DNA from: Pontibacter pamirensis
GTDB lineage: Bacteria > Bacteroidota > Bacteroidia > Cytophagales > Hymenobacteraceae
NCBI RefSeq assembly: GCF_010015475.1
Contig: NZ_SSNI01000013.1
Span: 1 to 64,000, forward strand
Length of the DNA: 64,000 nt
Direction: 5' to 3'
Part shown: piece after piece, positions 1 to 8,529 of the stretch
Numbering within the stretch: the stretch's first letter is position 1
How the letters are laid out: every line of letters begins with the position of its first letter
Notes under the pieces: model-generated
The model's input: the letters and a program-made list of their open reading frames with translations, nothing else
What the model was told of the DNA's origin: nothing
The model's database searches: none
Position numbers and translations under genes: made by a program

Positions 1-204
1 CTGGCTCGGAAGGCTTTGTGCCTGTCAAGTGGCGATGGGTCAGCGAGAGGACCTTCGGCCTGTTCAACTTCTCTAGAAGGCTCGACAAAGACCATGAAAA
101 GACCACTAAAAGCGCAGAAGCATGGGTACTATGGCAGAATTGTCAGCTCATTCTTAACCGGATTGACTAAAAATCAGAACGTTACAAATTTAAACATGCT
201 CTAA
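1..204 (+). mobile_element. right end of an IS5-family insertion sequence (partial)
   Basis: The window opens inside an insertion sequence. The C-terminal part of an IS5-type DDE transposase (3-170) is followed by about 30 bases that read, on the opposite strand from 201 inward, GAGCATGTTTAAATTTGT, which I take to be the terminal inverted repeat. Peptidase coding sequence resumes directly after a TAA at 202-204. IS5 elements commonly duplicate a short TA-containing target, so the boundary is probably at 200-204. The other end lies outside the window, so neither the repeat nor a target duplication can be confirmed here. Confidence 0.7.
3..170 (+). CDS. IS5-family transposase, C-terminal fragment at the window edge
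   Basis: Reading in frame from base 3 gives about 55 residues ending at TAA 168-170. They include RWVSERTFGLFNFSRRLDKD, which matches the region around the last catalytic acidic residue of IS5/IS4-type DDE transposases, where the form RWVxERTF is typical and E is the third metal ligand. The protein would cut and rejoin the ends of its own element. The N-terminal part with the first two catalytic aspartates lies upstream of the window, so I cannot tell whether the gene is intact. A different frame in the same stretch is open but gives no recognisable protein. Confidence 0.75.
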   Translation, partial: GSEGFVPVKWRWVSERTFGLFNFSRRLDKDHEKTTKSAEAWVLWQNCQLILNRID

Positions 205-1686
205 TACCTGTTTGCTGCTGCGGTAGCCGCCACAGCCTGTACCCAAACCCCATCAGGTTCTGCCACCAGCACTGTTGCGCCAGGTCAGCCAGCCCTTTCA
301 GCTATCAGCACAGCAGAATTGCGCGAAGACCTTTTTACCTTAGCCAGCGATGACATGCGCGGGAAAAGAGCCGGAACAGTAGATGAACTCAGAGCAGCTG
401 CCTGGGTAGCAGAGCAGGCACGCGCAGCCGGTTTAGAACCTGCTGGAGACGACGGCACCTATTTCCAGTTTTTCCCCATCAGCCGGACGCGCGTAGCGGA
501 TAACAGCACCATGGCTATCAGCGGGAAACCCGCTGCCCTGTGGCAGCAAGTGTGGCTTACATCACCCACAGAAGCACGCATTGAAGCACCTGTTGTATGG
601 CTTAATGCCTTGGCAGATACTGCCCGGCAAAATTTGGAAGGAAAAGTAGTGGCCATGACGCTTCAGCCACCAACACGCATGCCTGCAGCGGGAATGAGCC
701 TGTGGAACTACCGCTATGTTGCCTCGGCGCTACGCCAGCAAACAAACGCCCTGAAAAACCAAAAGGCTGCCGCCATACTGTTGGTGACGGACTCTACAGC
801 GGAAGCGGACTTTGGTTTTATAGCCCATGTTTTTGAGGAGGGCACCTACCTGCTGGAAGGCGATGCCAACCGGCAAAATAATGCTGCGCCTGTCATGCTT
901 GTGCATGCTGCTTTAGCGCCCGCACTTAAGAAGTCAGGCGCAAACCTGACAGCTAACATCAAAGTAGACAACTATACTTACCCGTCGATGAACGTGGTGG
1001 CCAAGGCTCCCGGTTCAGACCCTGAACTGCGGAAGGAGCATGTGCTATTCAGCGGCCATCACGACCACGATGGCATAGGGGCAACTGTAGACGGAGACTC
1101 TATTTATAACGGTGCCGACGACAATGCCTCTGTTACGGTGGCGCTCCTGGCCATTGGCAGAGCCTGGGTTCAAAACCCCGGGAAGCGCTCCGCCCTGTTT
1201 GTGTGGCATGGCGCAGAAGAACGTGGTTTGCTTGGCTCCCGTTATTATGTAGAGCACCCTACGGTGGAGAAAGAATCGATAGTGGCCGTGCTGAACGGAG
1301 ACATGATTGGGCGAAATGCACCTGATTCTGCCGCCTTGCTGGGTGCCATACCACCACACCGCAACTCCACCGCTTTAGTAGAGATGGCCATGCAGGCGAA
1401 TCAGCAGTTCACAAACTTCACCGTCGATACTTCCTGGGATGAGGCGAGCCATCCGGAGGGATGGTATTTCCGCAGCGATCACCTGCCTTATGCCCGCGCC
1501 GGCATTCCCGCTATCTTCTTCACAACGCTCCTCCACCCGGACTACCATACCCCACGGGATGAAGCAGAACGCATTGATCTGGAGAAACTAACGAAGATGA
1601 CGCGCTGGATGTATGCCACCGGCTGGGCTGTTTCAGAAGCTCCGCAACGCCCAACCACAGACCCGGACGCGAAGTTGGAGCGGTAA
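205..1686 (+). CDS. M28-family zinc metallopeptidase, 5' end removed by the IS
   Basis: Secreted aminopeptidase-type enzyme of family M28, expected to hold two zinc ions and release amino acids from peptides. The frame is open from 205. Its first residues (YLFAAAVAATAC) look like the end of a lipoprotein signal peptide with a cysteine at the lipobox, but no start codon remains because the IS ends at 202-204. Counting from an internal TTG at 319, the metal ligands are visible: HHDHDG near residue 246, GADDNAS near 266, GAEERG near 299, NGDMIG near 328 and DYHTPRD near 409. The catalytic domain is complete. Possible internal starts are TTG 319 and ATG 355; either would give a protein without a signal peptide, so the gene is probably inactive or mislocalised unless the element supplies a start. 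Confidence 0.85.
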   Translation, partial: YLFAAAVAATACTQTPSGSATSTVAPGQPALSAISTAELREDLFTLASDDMRGKRAGTVDELRAAAWVAEQARAAGLEPAGDDGTYFQFFPISRTRVADNSTMAISGKPAALWQQVWLTSPTEARIEAPVVWLNALADTARQNLEGKVVAMTLQPPTRMPAAGMSLWNYRYVASALRQQTNALKNQKAAAILLVTDSTAEADFGFIAHVFEEGTYLLEGDANRQNNAAPVMLVHAALAPALKKSGANLTANIKVDNYTYPSMNVVAKAPGSDPELRKEHVLFSGHHDHDGIGATVDGDSIYNGADDNASVTVALLAIGRAWVQNPGKRSALFVWHGAEERGLLGSRYYVEHPTVEKESIVAVLNGDMIGRNAPDSAALLGAIPPHRNSTALVEMAMQANQQFTNFTVDTSWDEASHPEGWYFRSDHLPYARAGIPAIFFTTLLHPDYHTPRDEAERIDLEKLTKMTRWMYATGWAVSEAPQRPTTDPDAKLER

Positions 1687-1723
1687 GCTAGTTACAGCGA
1701 AAAGAGTACGATAGCACGTTGAT

Positions 1724-3094
1724 TTACCTTTCCTCCGCCTCAGAAACAGCCTGTTTTGCCCAGGGCCAGCCATCGGCAACAGGTCGTGGCGTTACCCATT
1801 CTTTTGCGCCCCATGTATAAGGCACTGAAGCCAAATCAACATTAGGATCCACGATAGGGTGCAGCGGATAACCGTTGAGGCTGAGCCTGGAGATAGCGTA
1901 TACCTCTGGGTTTTTCATTCCCTGCTTCTTATACTCTTCTTTTATAATCTGTGCAACCTGCCATATTATATCGGGGTGCTTCGGGAGCTCCTTTAGCTGC
2001 TCCTTTGCCAGGTATGTGGAAGGGCTTACAGTTTCTGTTCTTTGCGTGGCTGCATCACGCACGGTGTAGTACACGGCTCCACTTTTGGTGCGCAGCATCA
2101 TCCGCCACGAGAAACGGTGCCCTTCTTCGGTCCAATTTACGTCGCCGGGAATGAAGAAGTGCCGCAGCGGGAACACCAACTGCCAGCTCAGGTAAACAAT
2201 AAAGAACTGAATGCCCAGGCGCTGCTGCCATTCCGGCTGTTTCAGGGGCATTCGCTGCAAGGCTGCGGGAGAGACTTCTTTCCTGAAAAACCAACGGGCA
2301 ATCTGCTCCGGGCTAAAGAAAAGCACATTGGCTGCAATCATGAAATACGGAAACACGCCTACATGAAATACTGCTGAGTTGAAGATATGGAATACAAAGG
2401 CCACCCAGAAAGCAGCCATGCGGGTGCGGGGCCACAGCAGGGCAAAGCCTATCAGAAAGTCAAAAATCACACCTCCCCAGGCAACAAGCCAAATCATGGC
2501 AGGCGTATTCAGGTAAGGGCCGATGATGTAAAAATGGGTTTTGTACGACATCCAGATGCTCACCGACTTAGCTGCCAGCCAGTCAGGCTGTATTTTAGCA
2601 ACGCCAGCATAAAAGTAAACGAACAGCAACTGAATCCTGAAGAGCCACAGCGTCCACTGTGGTGCCACATCGGCTTCCAGTTCTGGCTGCCGCCGCACAT
2701 CCAGCGATAATTTCCGGTGTGCAGGCAACAGCACCATCAGCCCGCTCATCAGAAAAATAAGGTAGTGGTGGTTCAGGTAGTGTGTCTTTTCGCTGAAGAA
2801 ACTATAGCCAAACAGCAGAAAGAACAGAAAGGAGGTGACTTTGTAGCGCCAGCCTAACATTATTAGGAAGCCTAGCAGCGCCATCAGCAGGTAAACGTAC
2901 ACCATGCCATACCCTGGCAGTGGCTTTATCCACTCCAGGCCAATATAGCCAATATGGTAAGTAGGCTCCACATAATGCTCCTGCACCCAGTTGATCAGCA
3001 CAGCGCCAATTCCTTCGCAGAACATCAATAACCCAAACAGGATCCTAAAATAAACAAGCGGATAAATGGATATCGGCTTGAGAAGCTGTTGCAT
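1724..3094 (-). CDS. HTTM domain membrane protein (vitamin K-dependent carboxylase-like)
   Basis: Integral membrane protein of about 456 residues with several hydrophobic helices over the first 300 residues. The pattern SFFSEKTHYLNHHYLIF followed by FAGVAKIQPDWL is characteristic of HTTM proteins, bacterial relatives of the membrane part of gamma-glutamyl carboxylase. Their bacterial substrate is mostly unknown. A GTG at 3160 would extend the protein, but the ATG at 3094 is preceded by AGGAG and begins with MQQLLKPISIYPLVYF, a normal N-terminus for the family, so I use that start. The gene stands alone, separated from fabI by a strong terminator hairpin. Confidence 0.8.
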   Translation of the reverse strand: MQQLLKPISIYPLVYFRILFGLLMFCEGIGAVLINWVQEHYVEPTYHIGYIGLEWIKPLPGYGMVYVYLLMALLGFLIMLGWRYKVTSFLFFLLFGYSFFSEKTHYLNHHYLIFLMSGLMVLLPAHRKLSLDVRRQPELEADVAPQWTLWLFRIQLLFVYFYAGVAKIQPDWLAAKSVSIWMSYKTHFYIIGPYLNTPAMIWLVAWGGVIFDFLIGFALLWPRTRMAAFWVAFVFHIFNSAVFHVGVFPYFMIAANVLFFSPEQIARWFFRKEVSPAALQRMPLKQPEWQQRLGIQFFIVYLSWQLVFPLRHFFIPGDVNWTEEGHRFSWRMMLRTKSGAVYYTVRDAATQRTETVSPSTYLAKEQLKELPKHPDIIWQVAQIIKEEYKKQGMKNPEVYAISRLSLNGYPLHPIVDPNVDLASVPYTWGAKEWVTPRPVADGWPWAKQAVSEAEER

Positions 3095-3253
3095 GACTCC
3101 TAAATTGAAGTAATCAGACCTTCTACTTATAAAGGCTGCTCTTTTAGAAAGTAATATCACAAAAAAGCAGCGAAGAACCTTACTATTTGAAAATTACGAG
3201 ACAAGAAAAAATCTGCAGCGGGCACATATACATCCGTCATCTCCAGGATTCTG

Positions 3254-3302
3254 AAAACAGAAAGGCCTCTGGTGCAGTTGCACCAAAGGCCTTTCTGTTT
3301 TA
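3254..3302 (-). terminator. hairpin terminator after fabI
   Basis: A long near-perfect stem (ACAGAAAGGCCT paired with AGGCCTTTCTGT, with a second inner stem GGTGCA/TGCACC) is followed on the minus strand by TTTT. It lies just downstream of fabI and ahead of the HTTM gene. Confidence 0.85.
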
Positions 3303-3341
3303 TTAAAGGAGAATCATCTCAAAATCTTCAAATCTTCAGAT

Positions 3342-4154
3342 TTACTTCTGAATCATGTTCACGATATCTTCCGAGATACCCATGTTGCTGAAGCCACCGT
3401 CGTGCATCAGGTTCTGCATGGTAACCATTTTCGTCAGGTCTGAGAACAGGGTGATGGTGTAGTCTGCGCAGGCTTCGGCAGAGGCGTTGCCAAGCGGCGA
3501 CATTTTATCAGCATATTCGAAGAACGCATCGAAGCCGCCTACGCCTGTACCGGCAGTAGTTTTAGTTGGTGACTGCGAGATAGTGTTTACGCGCACATTT
3601 TTCTGCTTGCCTAAGCGGTAGCCGTAGTTGCGGGCAATGGACTCCAGCACCGCCTTCGCCTGCGACATATCGGTATAGTCAGGGAACACACGCTGCGCCG
3701 CAACATACGATAAAGCCACAATAGAAGCCCATTCGTTTAAAGCATCCTGCTTTTCTGCCACATGCATTACCTTGTGGAAAGACAAGCCAGAGATGTCCAG
3801 CGTTTTAAGAAACCAGTCGTAGTTCAGGTCTCCGTAGGTTTTGCCTTTGCGGATGTTCGGGCTCATGCCGATTGAGTGCAGCACGAAGTCCAGTTTGCCA
3901 CCCAGAATTTCCTGTGATTTGGTGAACAGGTTCTCCAGGTCTTCTACAGAAGTAGCATCAGCCGGCACAATCTCGGCGTTGCACTCTTCAGCCAGTTTCT
4001 TTATTTCTCCCATGCGCATGGCAAGCGGCGCGTTCGTCAGCACGAACTCGGCACCTTCTTCATGGGCACGCTTTGCTACCTTCCAAGCAATAGACTTCTC
4101 GTCCAGGGCTCCGAAAATAATTCCTTTCTTTCCTTTTAGCAGATTATAGGACAT
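3342..4154 (-). CDS. fabI: enoyl-[acyl-carrier-protein] reductase FabI
   Basis: NADH-dependent enoyl-ACP reductase, catalysing the last step of each fatty acid elongation round in the cytoplasm. The 270 residues match the family length. The sequence shows the SDR-type nucleotide site near residues 13-20 (FGALDEKSIAW), SIGMSPN near 94-100, and the catalytic set Tyr150, Tyr160 and Lys167 in SYVAAQRVFPDYTDMSQAKA, the FabI spacing Y-x6-K. ATG 4154 begins MSYNLLKGKKGIIFG, as expected. The gene is on its own transcript, with recN upstream and a terminator downstream. Confidence 0.96.
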   Translation of the reverse strand: MSYNLLKGKKGIIFGALDEKSIAWKVAKRAHEEGAEFVLTNAPLAMRMGEIKKLAEECNAEIVPADATSVEDLENLFTKSQEILGGKLDFVLHSIGMSPNIRKGKTYGDLNYDWFLKTLDISGLSFHKVMHVAEKQDALNEWASIVALSYVAAQRVFPDYTDMSQAKAVLESIARNYGYRLGKQKNVRVNTISQSPTKTTAGTGVGGFDAFFEYADKMSPLGNASAEACADYTITLFSDLTKMVTMQNLMHDGGFSNMGISEDIVNMIQK

Positions 4155-4216
4155 GTCTTTTTTATGTTGTTGTTTGTTTATGACGGCATTTAAGGCAGCA
4201 ATATAAGCATATCTCT

Positions 4217-5914
4217 CTAGAGTGAAAGCAACTCTTTCGCACTTTGATAGGCATTGGCGCTTGGGTTGGCCCCTGCAATCATGTGTGCGATTTCATTCAC
4301 GCGCTCCTCCTCATCCAGTTTCCGCACGCGGCTGATGGTTCGCTCTTCAGTGTCTTCTTTATACACAAAGTAATGAGAGTTGCCCTGAGCCGCAATCTGA
4401 GGTAGGTGCGAAATAGCAATAATCTGGTGCTTCTGCGCCATCTGCTGCATCATCTTGCCCACTTTCACAGCCACCTCACCGGATATACCGGTGTCAATTT
4501 CGTCGAAAACTATCGTTGGCAATGCCGTTTTATCTGCGAGCATATACTTAATACTGAGCATCAGGCGCGAGAATTCACCACCAGAGGCAGCCTTAATTAG
4601 CGTCTGCGGCTGTGCCCCTTTGTTGGCGCTGAACAGGATGCTAATATCATCGGTACCTGTGGCTGTTGGCGCAACTTCGTTGTGCTGAATAACGATGCGA
4701 GCGTTTGGCATACCAAGGTCAGCAACGAGAGTATACAGTTCCTGCTCAAAAGTATCGAAAGACGCCCTGCGGCGCTCCGACAGGATAGCTGCTTTTTCGT
4801 GCACCTCCTTCTCTGCCTGCTTCATAGCCTTTTCGGTGCTGGCGATGGCATTGTCCAGGTTTAGAACGCTGCCCACTTTATCCTCCAACTCACGCTGTAT
4901 TCCCAGCAGTTCAACTATGGTAAGCACCTGGTGCTTGCGCTGTAGGGTATAAATCAAGTTCAGGCGCTCCTGTACCTCCTCTGTCCGCTCCGGGTCGGCT
5001 TCGGTGTTACGCTCAGCGTCCTCCAGTTCCCCGGCGATGTCGTTCAGTTCTATCATGCAGCTTTCGGTGCGGGTACGCAGCTCCTCATACTTAGAAGAGA
5101 ATTGCGCCAGTTGCCCGATAAGGTAGGCTGTGTCTTTGAGAGACGAGGTGATATTAAACTCCGACTCCGTGAGGCTCTGCACTGCCTGTGTCAGCTTCAG
5201 CTTGATGTCTTCGGCATTCTCCAACTGCTTCAACTCTTCCTCCAGCTCCTCCTGCTCTTTTTCCTGCAGGTTCGCCTCTGCCAGCTCGTTCAGCAGGAAA
5301 GCGTGGTAATCATGCTCCTTCTGGGCCTGCGCCAGCTGGTCGGTCAGCTTTTTGTAGTCGCTCTCCAGCTTTTTAAACTGGCGGTAGCGCTCGTTGTACT
5401 TGCGCAGGTACGACAGGTTGCCTGCATATATATCAAACGTAGTGTTGCCCATGGCTGCCGTGTTACCGGCATATATATCCAGAATGTTCAGCTGATAGCT
5501 GGTGTCGCCGAGCTGCAGCGTGTCGTGCTGCGAGTGGACGTCCATCAGGTTCTCACCTATCTTCCTGATTACGTCCAGCGTTACGGGCGTGTCGTTCACA
5601 AAAGCACGGCTCTTCCCACTCGGGCTAATCTCGCGGCGCAGAATGCACTGGTTGTCAAAATCCAGGTCCTCTTTTGTGAAAAGCTCCTGCAGGTTGTAGC
5701 TCGATATATCGAACACTCCCTCTATCACGCACTTTTCATCCTGCTTAAAGAGCAGTTTTGTATCGGCGCGGTTACCCAGCAGCAGTCCAATGGCCCCTAG
5801 CATAATGGATTTACCCGCACCGGTTTCACCCGTGATGATATTAAGCACCGGCGAAGGACGCATCTCCAGCTTCTCAATCAGGGCGTAATTTTTTATTTTA
5901 AGATCTATCAGCAT
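4217..5914 (-). CDS. recN: DNA repair protein RecN
   Basis: SMC-like ATPase that acts in recombinational repair of double-strand breaks. The Walker A motif GETGAGKSI is at residues 29-37, a long coiled-coil region occupies about 150-360, and the C-terminal half carries the ABC signature ASGGEFSRLML and Walker B VFDEIDTGISG. I use ATG 5914 (MLIDLKIKNYALIEKLE), because family proteins start here; the upstream in-frame ATG at 5944 adds ten residues without similarity to the family. The length of about 565 residues is normal. It lies in the same orientation as the porD-like, coaBC, rpoZ and bamD genes, an order common in this phylum. Confidence 0.95.
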   Translation of the reverse strand: MLIDLKIKNYALIEKLEMRPSPVLNIITGETGAGKSIMLGAIGLLLGNRADTKLLFKQDEKCVIEGVFDISSYNLQELFTKEDLDFDNQCILRREISPSGKSRAFVNDTPVTLDVIRKIGENLMDVHSQHDTLQLGDTSYQLNILDIYAGNTAAMGNTTFDIYAGNLSYLRKYNERYRQFKKLESDYKKLTDQLAQAQKEHDYHAFLLNELAEANLQEKEQEELEEELKQLENAEDIKLKLTQAVQSLTESEFNITSSLKDTAYLIGQLAQFSSKYEELRTRTESCMIELNDIAGELEDAERNTEADPERTEEVQERLNLIYTLQRKHQVLTIVELLGIQRELEDKVGSVLNLDNAIASTEKAMKQAEKEVHEKAAILSERRRASFDTFEQELYTLVADLGMPNARIVIQHNEVAPTATGTDDISILFSANKGAQPQTLIKAASGGEFSRLMLSIKYMLADKTALPTIVFDEIDTGISGEVAVKVGKMMQQMAQKHQIIAISHLPQIAAQGNSHYFVYKEDTEERTISRVRKLDEEERVNEIAHMIAGANPSANAYQSAKELLSL

Positions 5915-6112
5915 AAAGAGTGAAGACAAAAGACTTGCAGACAAAAGATATAAGACTTTTTGCCTATGCTAAAGTTCGGAAATTCTGTTGAAATGTAAGA
6001 TAATAAAAGCGACACAAGTATTATGACACACGAAAAACGACTTCTGATTTTAAAGCCTGGCATACTGCATCTTCCCAAAGCATCCTGTTACCAGAGAACC
6101 GGCTAAAATTCA

Positions 6113-6343
6113 CTAATACGCCGCCACCACATCATATATAATTTCTTCGATGTCGCTCAAAGATATTTCGTGCAGGCCAAAACGGTGGTCTTTCAGGTGT
6201 AGCTCCTCTTCTGTAAGCTTTATGATGTAGCCGTTTATAACTACTTTACTGCGTAGCACCACCTGCACTGATTGCCGCACCAGCAGCTCCTGAATACGGT
6301 GCTTTATGTCATTCCTGAAAATGCGTTCCTGCCGCTTGCCCAT
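6113..6343 (-). CDS. small conserved-looking hypothetical protein
   Basis: A 76-residue protein I do not recognise by name. It is charged at the N-terminus (MGKRQERIFRNDIKHRIQ), has an amphipathic middle and an acidic C-terminal part (SLSDIEEIIYDVV). There is no signal peptide or membrane segment. It sits between the porD-like gene and recN on the same strand, with 75 bases to the upstream gene and about 200 to recN, so it may be cotranscribed. Coding is supported by its position in a conserved block and by a typical composition, not by any motif. Confidence 0.6.
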   Translation of the reverse strand: MGKRQERIFRNDIKHRIQELLVRQSVQVVLRSKVVINGYIIKLTEEELHLKDHRFGLHEISLSDIEEIIYDVVAAY

Positions 6344-6418
6344 AAGGGATATAGGTATAAACCCGACTTTGCTGCCGGGTGCGTGAAGATACGCTGTTTT
6401 AGCGGAATTCTAAAAATT

Positions 6419-7324
6419 TTAGTTTTTTAGCAAAATCTCGTATTTCGCGTTGTTGGTGGGGTCTACCTGCGATAAGACAGTGAAAGCCTGCTGCTTCTGG
6501 GCAGGGGCAGCCGTTTTGAACATGTTTACCAGTTCATCAGACTTCGCATCGAAGAAAGCACGCAGCACGGCAGCGTTTGGCTTTTGCTGCTGCAGGCGCT
6601 GCAGGTCTGCTAAGAAACCCAACATCGTTGTCCGTGCCTTTTCAGGGTCCTGCGCCATAATGTCCAGCCCTTGCCGGTGCATGTTGTACATGCCCTCGCG
6701 GTAAGGCAGGAACTGCGGGTCCTGCAGGTTATCGATCAGCCAATAGCGGTTACGGTTGCCGTCGAAGGCTTTCCAGCCTATATATCTTGCCCCTTGTGAG
6801 GCAGCAATGTTCAGTACGTTTCTTGCCCTGTCGAAGGCAGGTGCGCCACCCAAACGACCGAAGCTGTCGTTATCCATCCCCACTATCATATAGGCATAGA
6901 AAGCCAGCATGGAGGAAAGGTTGGAGGTATAGTTGTTTTCAGAGAAGTCAAGTGGTTGGGCGGTGTTGAACTGAAAAGTCCAGTCTTTGTCGATGAACGA
7001 GAAAAGAACCGTCTCGTAGCCGGTGCCATAGGTTGGCCGCAACGACACCACCTGCACGTTCGCCTGGAAAGTTCCTATCTCCGGCATGGCCGTCAGGTTA
7101 ATCAGCACCCGGCACTTAATGCGCTCATCCGGCTGGTAAGGTTGATCTGTCCAGCGGCGGTTGTTCATAAACTCAAAAATGCTGGTCTGCATATCCGAGA
7201 AGAGCTGCCGGTCGGTGTACTGTACCTGCTCGCTGTTTACCACTACATCACACTGCAGTTCCTGCGCCCTGGCAGTCCAGGCCGTACAAAACAACAGCAG
7301 CAGTACAAATACTTTCTTAACCAT
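6419..7324 (-). CDS. porD: DUF4835 family protein, PorD-like (type IX secretion)
   Basis: A 301-residue exported protein with a clear signal peptide (MVKKVFVLLLLFCTAWTARAQ, cleavage after RAQ). It begins its mature part with ELQCDVVVNSEQVQ and contains YTSNLSSMLAFYAYMIVGMD, both characteristic of the DUF4835 family annotated as PorD in type IX secretion organisms. The molecular role of PorD is not well settled; it is assigned to the secretion and gliding apparatus. The start overlaps the end of coaB by 8 bases, which suggests cotranslation with coaBC. No other secretion component is in the window. Confidence 0.85.
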   Translation of the reverse strand: MVKKVFVLLLLFCTAWTARAQELQCDVVVNSEQVQYTDRQLFSDMQTSIFEFMNNRRWTDQPYQPDERIKCRVLINLTAMPEIGTFQANVQVVSLRPTYGTGYETVLFSFIDKDWTFQFNTAQPLDFSENNYTSNLSSMLAFYAYMIVGMDNDSFGRLGGAPAFDRARNVLNIAASQGARYIGWKAFDGNRNRYWLIDNLQDPQFLPYREGMYNMHRQGLDIMAQDPEKARTTMLGFLADLQRLQQQKPNAAVLRAFFDAKSDELVNMFKTAAPAQKQQAFTVLSQVDPTNNAKYEILLKN

Positions 7325-8009
7325 GTAGCCTGTCCCAGATAAGGTTTACGATATCCTGTGCCACCTCGCTCTTCGGCTTCAGCTTAAAGGCGGTGGTGGC
7401 TTCCTGTTCAATAACAGTAATTTTGTTTGTATCGTGCCTGAAACCTGCCCCCGCATCATTCAGGGAGTTCAGCACAATCATATCCAGATTCTTCTTATGC
7501 AGCTTTTCACGGGCGTTTGTATTCTCGTTATGGGTTTCGAGGGCAAAGCCCACTGAAAACTGCCCCAGCTTTTTACGCTGTCCCAGCGCCGCTGCTATAT
7601 CAACGTTCTTAACCAGCTCAATCGTCAGCTCGTTCCCTGATTTCTTGATTTTTTTTTCTGCGGTTACTTTTGGCTTGTAATCAGCCACGGCAGCGGCAAA
7701 TATAAGAATATCAGCGGCATCAGCATGTTGCTGTACGGCGGCATACATTTCGTCGGCCGTTGTTACGTTTGTAACAGTAATGTTGATGTGGTGGGCATGG
7801 AGGTTGGTGGGGCCTGCTACCAGTTGCACGATAGCGCCGTGCTGTGCAAAACGTTCCGCCAGGGCGTAGCCCATTTTACCTGTAGAGTGGTTTCCGATAA
7901 AACGAACCGGATCTATAGGCTCCTGGGTAGGACCGGCCGTTAAGAGTACTGTTTTGCCTTTAAACGATTTTTGATTCACCTCCAAAGAAGTTCTGAAGTA
8001 CTTGTACAA
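7317..8009 (-). CDS. coaBC: phosphopantothenate-cysteine ligase half of CoaBC (out of frame with first half)
   Basis: Second enzyme domain of CoaBC, joining 4'-phosphopantothenate and cysteine in coenzyme A synthesis. The domain is complete: LLTAGPTQEPIDPVRFIGN, HSTGKMGYALAE, then ADYKP with a lysine-rich loop. It normally follows the decarboxylase domain in one chain, but here it is in another frame. The open frame runs from TTG 8009, overlapping the first half by 50 bases; a GTG at 7979 is the next possible start, directly after GGAG with almost no spacing. Removing one base from the run of five T at 7968-7972 would join the halves as GESKSFKGKTVLL, a normal linker. I read this as a frameshift, real or a sequencing error. 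Confidence 0.85.
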   Translation of the reverse strand: MYKYFRTSLEVNQKSFKGKTVLLTAGPTQEPIDPVRFIGNHSTGKMGYALAERFAQHGAIVQLVAGPTNLHAHHINITVTNVTTADEMYAAVQQHADAADILIFAAAVADYKPKVTAEKKIKKSGNELTIELVKNVDIAAALGQRKKLGQFSVGFALETHNENTNAREKLHKKNLDMIVLNSLNDAGAGFRHDTNKITVIEQEATTAFKLKPKSEVAQDIVNLIWDRLHG

Positions 8010-8520
8010 TTTCTTCCGGCTCGGCCATACGCCCCTGCCCTACCAGGCCACTTGCCAACTCGCCGTAACCTGCCTCTATGATGCGGTTGCCATACCCCTG
8101 CAGCTTTACAAAATTAGCCTGCACCGCCGGGTGCCGGTACATATCCAAATCCATGGCGGGGGCAACAAACACGGGGCAGCGTGCCGAGAGATAAGTGGCA
8201 GACAGGAGATTATCACAGAAGCCGTTGGCAAATTTTGCCACAGTGTTGGCACTAGCCGGGGCTACCACCAGGGCATCGGCCCAGAGCCCGAGGTCCACGT
8301 GGTTGTTCCAGGTGCCTGTGTCGTCTTTCACAAACTGGCTGAGCACCGGTCTTTTGGAAAGCGTGGCCAGTGTGAGAGGGGTTAAAAACTCAGAAGCAGA
8401 AGCAGTCAGGATGACTTGTACTTCTGCTTCTGCTTTTATGAGTAGACGGGTAAGTAGCGCTGCTTTGTAGGCCGCGATACTTCCGCAAACTCCCAATATG
8501 ATTTTTTTGCCCTGCAGCAT
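7960..8520 (-). CDS. coaBC: phosphopantothenoylcysteine decarboxylase half of CoaBC
   Basis: FMN-dependent decarboxylase domain giving 4'-phosphopantetheine. Visible motifs are GVCGSIAAYKA near residues 10-20, the NHVDL histidine, PASANT and APAMDLDMY. In the last motif, ASGLVGQGRMAEPEEI, serine stands where E. coli has the catalytic cysteine (ACG); I believe Bacteroidota proteins commonly show serine here, so I do not treat it as a defect. The protein ends 17 residues after this motif, at a TAA created by the frame change in the linker. It follows rpoZ by 9 bases in an operon bamD-rpoZ-coaBC-porD. Confidence 0.85.
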   Translation of the reverse strand: MLQGKKIILGVCGSIAAYKAALLTRLLIKAEAEVQVILTASASEFLTPLTLATLSKRPVLSQFVKDDTGTWNNHVDLGLWADALVVAPASANTVAKFANGFCDNLLSATYLSARCPVFVAPAMDLDMYRHPAVQANFVKLQGYGNRIIEAGYGELASGLVGQGRMAEPEEIVQVLQNFFGGESKIV

Positions 8521-8529
8521 CCGCCTGTA

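Noticed and set aside
16-204. A 62-codon frame starting with ATG at 16
   Set aside because: It overlaps, in another frame, the transposase end with clear IS5 similarity and gives a low-complexity, unrecognisable sequence.
5102-5800. A plus-strand open frame of 232 codons
   Set aside because: It lies wholly within recN on the opposite strand; the recN product is unmistakable and this frame gives no recognisable protein.
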